The translations under genes and the position numbers were made by a program. A DNA stretch of 10,152 nt. Origin: DATAMF01 sp964472565 (GTDB lineage: Bacteria > Chloroflexota > Anaerolineae > Aggregatilineales > Aggregatilineaceae). Shown here in pieces: positions 6,451-10,152 of the stretch (the first letter of the stretch is position 1; each line of letters starts with the position of its first letter). The stretch spans positions 1 through 10,152 of the forward strand of contig CAYYNB010000198.1 of assembly GCA_964472565.1 (NCBI GenBank), written 5' to 3'. Below the pieces are notes generated by a model. The model did no database searches, had not been told where the DNA came from, and worked only from the letters and a program-made list of their open reading frames with translations.

Positions 6451-6559
6451 CAGGCTGCGCCCCTATTTTCTTTTTCCCTTCCCTGGGTTGCTACATATTA
6501 GCCACAAGTGGGAGATGGGGGGGGAATAGGCGTTATGCGGTTCACCCCTATCCTCCCGA

Positions 6560-6589
6560 CCTCCTTTCCCCGCACGCGGAGAAAGGAGG
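6560..6589. repeat. CCTCCTTTCCCCG hairpin
   Basis: CCTCCTTTCCCCG (6560-6572) and CGGAGAAAGGAGG (6577-6589) are complementary at 12 of 13 positions around the loop CACG. There is no T tract on either side. Pyrimidine/purine-armed hairpins with a CGCACGCG centre occur as dispersed repeats in other bacteria. Here only one copy is visible. Confidence 0.6.
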
Positions 6590-6596
6590 AGCAAAG

Positions 6597-6625
6597 CGGG
6601 CGCGGCAAGCAGCACGCCCCTACGA
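6597..6625. repeat. Dispersed palindromic repeat, copy C
   Basis: It starts with the same 14 bases as the copy at 241-268 (CGGGCGCGGCAAGC) and ends with the same CGCCCCTACGA, with a one-base longer centre (AGCA instead of CAA). Two such close copies more than 6 kb apart, both in gene-free DNA, support a repeat family rather than chance. Confidence 0.68.
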
Positions 6626-6639
6626 ATGGCGCGTCATGA

Positions 6640-6706
6640 GCATGGCGGAAAGCGAGGGGCGTATCGCACACAATACGCCCTTACGAGGAACCGCTAGATC
6701 TGCACC
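6640..6706. repeat. Diverged direct repeat, first copy
   Basis: It begins GCATGGCGGAAAGCG and ends GATCTGCACC, as does the copy at 6764-6826, about 120 bases on. Inside is a GGGGCGTAT...ATACGCCC palindrome ending in TTACGAGG, related to the dispersed repeat. The outer ends are identical in both copies and the cores differ, which points to an element with fixed ends. Confidence 0.6.
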
Positions 6707-6763
6707 TTAAAAGATGTGATTAGCCGCGTGAGTGGAGAAGGGATGAGCAGGGCGCAGAAAGCA

Positions 6764-6826
6764 GCATGGCGGAAAGCGGCGGGGCGTATTGCGATACGCC
6801 CCGCCGAGTATTGTTTGATCTGCACC
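6764..6826. repeat. Diverged direct repeat, second copy with perfect hairpin
   Basis: It shares both ends with 6640-6706. Its core is a perfect 12-bp stem, GGCGGGGCGTAT (6778-6789) against ATACGCCCCGCC (6794-6805), closed by a TGCG loop. The hairpin lies 33 bases past the stop of the minus-strand dehydratase gene and could act as its terminator, although on that strand only GCTTTCC follows and not a T tract. Confidence 0.65.
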
Positions 6827-6837
6827 GCGAAACGGCC

Positions 6838-8733
6838 TTAAATGGGCAAATGTTCCTCGACACCAATCAGGCGGCGGAGTTGAATCAGCGGATCGGCTGA
6901 TTCCTCGAAGCCATTCTTGAGAAGCTGTTGTACCTGGGCAAAAAAGACCAACGAATGGAAACCATTCTGATTACGGACTAACCGCACAATATCCGGGTGC
7001 TTGGTGGGGACGGCGATTTCGGTTCCGGTATGGAGTTCTTCGTGGAGTTTTTCGCCAGGGCGAATCCCGGTATAGACGATAGGGATGTCGGTATGGGGGC
7101 GCAAGCCGCGCAACCGGATCATCCGTTCGGCTAATTCTACAATACGAACCGCCTCGCCCATACGGAGCATGAACAAAGTATCTCCCGTTGTCAGACATGC
7201 CGCATGAATGACCAGATTGACGGCTTCGGGGATGGTCATAAAATAACGGGTCATTTCTTGATCGGTGATCGTCACCGGACCACCAATTTCAATCTGACGG
7301 TCAAAAGTTGGGACAACACTCCCCCGACTACCCAGCACATTGCCAAAGCGGACGGCGGTGAACAAGGTTTGGCTACCAGGGGCGAAATGATGGAGAAGCA
7401 TTTCGCACAAACGCTTGCTGGCTCCCATCACGCTGGATGGATTAACCGCTTTATCGGTGGAGATGAGGACAAAACGCTCGACATGTGCCGCTTTTGAAAT
7501 CTCGGCGAGATTCAGGGTGCCACCTACATTTACACGCAGCGCTTCTTCAGGAAAATTTTCTAGCATGGGCACATGTTTGTAGGCGGCGGAATGGAACACT
7601 ACCTGGGGACGATACTGATCGAAAACATGCTGAAGCGCCGCCCGATTGGTGATGTCTACCAACATTGAGACGATGGGGCTTGTAGGATGTGCTGTTGATA
7701 AATCGGTATAAAGATCATGCAGGCCACTTTCATTATTGTCCAACATGATCAGCCTGACGGGGGCGTAGGACAATAACTGGCGGCACAATTCAGAGCCGAT
7801 GGACCCTGCCGCGCCGGTTACGAGGATTACTTTATTGGAAACAGGGTCCACTTCCACATCTTCGTGCCAACTGACCGTCTGACGGCCTAATAGGTCTTCT
7901 GGCGTAATATCACGGAGCAACGGCGCATTATTGGTTTCTTTGAGCATCGCAAACACATCAGGAATAATTTTGATGCGCGCTTTGGTTTGCTCACAATAGG
8001 ACAGAATATCGCGAAAATCTGATCCGCCGATGTTATGAATAGCAAACACCAGCAGATCAATGTTGTGCTTTTCAACCAGTGCCGGAATATCGTGGCGGCA
8101 GCCCAGGACACGTGAGCCTTCGACAAACATACCTTGATTGGCGGAGTCGTCATCGACAAAACCAATCACCTGATAGCCGCTGCGCCCACCTTCAAAACGA
8201 TGTTTGAGCCGCCAAGCGGTGGTTTGTCCGGCCTCACCTGCACCGATGATCAGCACGCGGGTTTCTTGTTCGGGAAATTGCTGGTACCAGATAGCTTTCC
8301 AGCGCCAGTTCAGACCGCTAATTAAGCGGGATTGATAGCGGACGGCAACAAACCCCATCAGCGCCAATAAATTGCCTATCAAGATGACGCTTAGCGGCAG
8401 CGGGCGAGGCTGTAGAAAGTAATCGGCTATGATAAGCAGTGAAGTGGACATGAGCACGGCTTTGATGATCACTATCACTTCGTGACCGCTGGTTCGGGAC
8501 CAGATTCGGTGATAGCCGCCGAAGAAATACAATGAGAGGACGGTGATAAAAACGACAAAGGCAGAAAAAAGTTTTTGCTCAACGACAAAGGATAATTGCG
8601 TTGTGCGGACACTATAAACGGAGGTATAGGCGAACAGGACAATAAGAATATCTGAGCAGGCCAGCGGTCCTACCCGTTTGAGACGTCTGGTTGTGCGATG
8701 AACCAATAGATTTGCTTGCGCCAATGTTGCCAT
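6838..8733 (-). CDS. Membrane-bound nucleotide-sugar 4,6-dehydratase (CapD/WbpM/PglF type)
   Basis: A 631-residue polysaccharide biosynthesis protein of the usual full length for this family. About four N-terminal membrane helices (near residues 24-45, 54-72, 87-108 and 113-132) are followed by a first Rossmann domain (VLIIGAGEAG, 160-169) and a second, catalytic, NAD(P)-binding domain (VTGAAGSIGSE, 305-315). The catalytic part shows STDKAVNPSSVMGASKR (425-441): STDK with Met replacing the usual Tyr of YxxxK, as is normal for these inverting and non-inverting UDP-GlcNAc dehydratases. It should make a UDP-4-keto-6-deoxy-sugar at the inner membrane for capsule, O-antigen or protein glycans. Substrate and stereochemistry cannot be read here. 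GGGGA lies nine bases before the ATG. No glycosyltransferases flank it. Confidence 0.92.
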   Translation of the reverse strand: MATLAQANLLVHRTTRRLKRVGPLACSDILIVLFAYTSVYSVRTTQLSFVVEQKLFSAFVVFITVLSLYFFGGYHRIWSRTSGHEVIVIIKAVLMSTSLLIIADYFLQPRPLPLSVILIGNLLALMGFVAVRYQSRLISGLNWRWKAIWYQQFPEQETRVLIIGAGEAGQTTAWRLKHRFEGGRSGYQVIGFVDDDSANQGMFVEGSRVLGCRHDIPALVEKHNIDLLVFAIHNIGGSDFRDILSYCEQTKARIKIIPDVFAMLKETNNAPLLRDITPEDLLGRQTVSWHEDVEVDPVSNKVILVTGAAGSIGSELCRQLLSYAPVRLIMLDNNESGLHDLYTDLSTAHPTSPIVSMLVDITNRAALQHVFDQYRPQVVFHSAAYKHVPMLENFPEEALRVNVGGTLNLAEISKAAHVERFVLISTDKAVNPSSVMGASKRLCEMLLHHFAPGSQTLFTAVRFGNVLGSRGSVVPTFDRQIEIGGPVTITDQEMTRYFMTIPEAVNLVIHAACLTTGDTLFMLRMGEAVRIVELAERMIRLRGLRPHTDIPIVYTGIRPGEKLHEELHTGTEIAVPTKHPDIVRLVRNQNGFHSLVFFAQVQQLLKNGFEESADPLIQLRRLIGVEEHLPI

Positions 8734-8769
8734 GACTGATGCTCCCCACCCATCACTGTCAGGTATTTT

Positions 8770-8799
8770 TTAACAGAGTACCATTAATAAAACTATAAT
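8770..8799 (+). promoter_or_regulatory. Plus-strand promoter-like pair with no gene downstream
   Basis: TTAACA (8770-8775) and TATAAT (8794-8799) are 18 bases apart, the best -35/-10 pair seen in the window. It points rightward, against the small minus-strand gene at 8828-9115, and no plus-strand gene starts within 700 bases. It could drive an antisense RNA or be chance in AT-rich DNA. Confidence 0.3.
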
Positions 8800-8819
8800 A
8801 TGTATTTTTAAGTCCTACT

Positions 8820-8825
8820 ATTATA
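8820..8825 (-). promoter_or_regulatory. Possible -10 element of the dehydratase gene
   Basis: On the minus strand, TATAAT lies about 87 bases before the dehydratase start, just past the stop of the small gene at 8828-9115. The hexamer 17 bases upstream (TTTCGT) is a weak -35. The alternative is read-through from the small gene. Confidence 0.3.
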
Positions 8826-8827
8826 CT

Positions 8828-9115
8828 TCAGAAGTGAAGTTTACGAAAATGCAGTCTACTCATCCATTTTTCGCGTGGCTCACTGGATGATGGATAAAGG
8901 GATGTATTGATAGCATAAGCACAGACTGCTTCTTGGTCTTGTAACTGTAGGGGAGATTCAGTAGCTGATTCAAGGATGGCGATTAATGGTTCAATATAAA
9001 CCTGAGGCATTCGAGCAGGCGTTAATTGAACATAAAGCGGATTAGAGTTACCGTTAAAGTTGAGCGCTCGCGGTGCGTTATCAAATTTGGTCTTGAGCTT
9101 ATTGAAATCCGTCAT
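8828..9115 (-). CDS. Small hypothetical protein
   Basis: A 95-residue protein that I do not recognise. The frame extends 12 codons further up to 9151, but the ATG at 9115 has AGGGGGA at a good distance and begins MTDFNKLKTKFDN. It appears soluble, with mixed charge, a Pro/Asn-rich middle (NFNGNSNPLYVQLTPAR), a hydrophobic helix-like part (YIEPLIAILESA) and a basic end (REKWMSRLHFRKLHF). There is no signal peptide, membrane helix or known motif. It lies 94 bases upstream of the dehydratase on the same strand in an AT-rich stretch unlike the flanks, so recent acquisition is possible. It could also be a chance frame, but its ribosome site and composition favour a gene. Confidence 0.5.
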   Translation of the reverse strand: MTDFNKLKTKFDNAPRALNFNGNSNPLYVQLTPARMPQVYIEPLIAILESATESPLQLQDQEAVCAYAINTSLYPSSSEPREKWMSRLHFRKLHF

Positions 9116-9504
9116 CGACCATTCCCCCTGCATATTTTTGATGTACCGCATTTATTACATATTGTAAATCAGGTCTCTAATTTGAGGTTCTTTACTCCTG
9201 TCGATGAAAAGGGCTAAACTATAAGTTGCCTGAGAAAGTATCTCGTTATATTATGATGTGATAAATTGACCTATCTATAGTCAATATAAACAACAATTTC
9301 AACACAATAAGAATAAAAGCATCTATTTTAAGCGCGCTGCTTGGCAAAGTATTGTATCAATTGCGTGTTTCTGTCGCAAATCGTCACAGTAAAATCAGTT
9401 TCATCATACAGCATAGATTTTGTTTTTGAGTTATTATCTGTCCGCATGGCGACCAATAATGGGCAATGCCAGCTACAGGGGAAGCTGTTCCAAGGAGTTA
9501 TACA
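9116..9504. other. AT-rich gene-free region between divergent genes
   Basis: These 389 bases separate the small minus-strand gene from the plus-strand exported protein and should carry promoters for both. Visible elements are the palindrome TTACATATTGTAA (9155-9167) and an inverted repeat ATTGAC-N9-GTCAAT (9265-9285). No -35/-10 pair with good spacing is evident in either direction; TATTAT at 9432-9437 is a weak plus-strand -10 candidate. Short frames across it lack ribosome sites. Confidence 0.5.
9155..9167. promoter_or_regulatory. Operator-like palindrome upstream of the small gene
   Basis: TTACA and TGTAA are perfect complements around TAT, 40 bases before the minus-strand ATG at 9115. 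On the minus strand it contains TACAAT, which could be a -10, so a protein bound here would block it. AT-rich palindromes of this size also arise by chance. Confidence 0.3.
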
Positions 9505-10152
9505 ATGCGGTTACGATACATTGTTCTTGTCATGGTTTTATTGGCGGCCACTTTTGTTTCGGCCCCCGAAAGAGGACAGGCGCAGGATGGGGGCGGTACC
9601 TGCGAACAGGTCGTGCAAAGCGCTATCTCTGATATGGGAATAAACTGTGCCAATTTAGGTGCCAATAGTGTTTGCTATGGGTACAAAACTGTCAAAGGCA
9701 CACTGGTAGAAGGTGAAGTAGAGCCGGATGACTTTTTCGGCGAACCAGGCTACCAGACGGAATTGACCCTCTTAAAGACCGTTAGCTCGACAGAACTTAA
9801 CACGGCCAGTTCGGAATGGGGCATTGGTGTCATGAATGTCCAAGCCAATATTCCGAATGCGCTACCGGATGAGACGGCAGTTTATCTGCTTATTGGAGAT
9901 GTTGAAATCACCAATGAAGTCGATCCAGGCGAAGCGCTTCTGCCTCATGCGACTGTCGCTATCACCACGACCGGACAGGCGAATGTATTAAATGCGCCAG
10001 GGGCTGCCGCTGGAATTCTGGCAACAGTGAATGCGGGGACACCTTTTGAAGCGGATGGCCTCAGTCCAGACGGCGAATGGGTCCGGGTCGCTTATGAGAA
10101 TCAAGCTGCCTGGGTTGAACTCGCGCTGCTTGATACGACGGTGGATTTAAGC
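9505..10152 (+). CDS. Exported protein with SH3-like segment, cut by the window end
   Basis: The frame is open from the ATG at 9505 to the last base: 216 residues with no stop. AAGGAG lies seven bases upstream. Residues 1-26 look like a signal peptide (MRLRYIVLVMVLLAATFVSA, cleavage probably after GQA). The mature part has three cysteines (C33, C48, C57) in a pattern ending NSVCYG, then EWGIGVMNVQANIPNALP and VYLLIGDVEI, a layout I associate with secreted Chloroflexota proteins. A bacterial SH3-like segment follows (about 150-212, with VLNAPGAAAGILATV and GEWVRVAYENQAAWVE). The protein probably acts outside the cell, perhaps binding wall or surface glycans; no enzyme motif is visible. Further domains may lie beyond the window. 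Confidence 0.8.
   Translation, partial: MRLRYIVLVMVLLAATFVSAPERGQAQDGGGTCEQVVQSAISDMGINCANLGANSVCYGYKTVKGTLVEGEVEPDDFFGEPGYQTELTLLKTVSSTELNTASSEWGIGVMNVQANIPNALPDETAVYLLIGDVEITNEVDPGEALLPHATVAITTTGQANVLNAPGAAAGILATVNAGTPFEADGLSPDGEWVRVAYENQAAWVELALLDTTVDLS

Larger units (their letters stand above)
6451..6837. other. Gene-free mosaic of palindromic repeats
   Basis: These 387 bases between two converging genes hold no credible coding frame. In order they contain a run of eight G (6517-6524), a hairpin (6560-6589), a copy of the dispersed palindromic repeat (6597-6625), and two diverged copies of a 60-70 bp element (6640-6706 and 6764-6826), the second with a perfect 12-bp hairpin. Such a build-up is common where convergent genes leave no promoter to disrupt. 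Confidence 0.7.

Noticed and set aside
6451..6837. CRISPR array in the repeat mosaic
   Set aside because: The repeats are few, diverged and palindromic with no regular spacers, and no cas gene is present.
7204..7497. 97-codon plus-strand frame inside the dehydratase gene
   Set aside because: It lies wholly antisense to a strongly conserved catalytic domain and resembles no protein.
9026..9217. 63-codon plus-strand frame over the small minus-strand gene
   Set aside because: There is no Shine-Dalgarno before it, and the opposite strand has a good ribosome site and start.
9265..9290. TTGACC followed by TATAAA as a promoter
   Set aside because: The spacing is only 13 bases, too short for a standard promoter; noted only as an inverted repeat.
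9341..9643. 100-codon plus-strand frame before the exported protein
   Set aside because: It overlaps the well-placed start and signal peptide at 9505 in another frame and has no ribosome site.

Overview
The window reads as a piece of a Chloroflexota chromosome, most likely Anaerolineae or a relative. This is judged from content, not from a search. The pointers are an exported protein with a long Thr/Pro/Ala stalk of the NTPTDTPEPTAT type, an exported Cys/SH3-like protein of a layout I associate with that group, a LarA-family enzyme beside small unknown proteins, and intergenic palindromes ending in CGCCCCTACGA. There is no rRNA, tRNA, CRISPR array, transposase or phage gene.

Left part (1-4086), plus strand. 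An upstream gene outside the window probably ends at a strong hairpin (27-63). A gene-free leader follows with a second hairpin, a four-copy 13-bp tandem repeat (176-227) and palindromic-repeat copies. Next come three tightly packed genes: a class I SAM-dependent methyltransferase (427-1215), a LarA-family nickel-dependent racemase/epimerase (1217-2464, one base after the previous stop) and a multi-pass membrane protein (2449-3078, overlapping larA by 16 bp). A -10-like TATAAT then precedes a second short unit: a metallo-beta-lactamase-fold protein with an eroded metal-binding motif (3132-3773) and a 99-residue protein of probable ferredoxin-like fold (3787-4086).

Middle (4087-6837). A gene-free stretch with one large imperfect hairpin leads to a secreted, membrane-anchored von Willebrand A protein (4404-6410), closed by a clear intrinsic terminator (6421-6450). 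The next 390 bp carry no gene and are a mosaic of palindromic repeats, including a diverged direct repeat with conserved ends and a variable hairpin core.

Right part (6838-10152). On the minus strand lies a 631-residue membrane-bound nucleotide-sugar dehydratase of the CapD/WbpM/PglF type. Upstream of it is a small unrecognised minus-strand gene (8828-9115) in a visibly AT-rich stretch. On the plus strand an exported protein (from 9505) runs off the window end; it has three cysteines and a C-terminal SH3-like segment.

Functionally the window mixes cell-surface functions (VWA protein, sugar dehydratase for surface glycans, exported SH3-like protein) with a small metabolic cluster (methyltransferase, LarA-like enzyme, membrane protein). 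I see no complete new defence or mobile system. The best leads are the degenerate MBL active site, the repeat mosaic, the tandem repeat in the leader and the AT-rich island around the small orphan gene.
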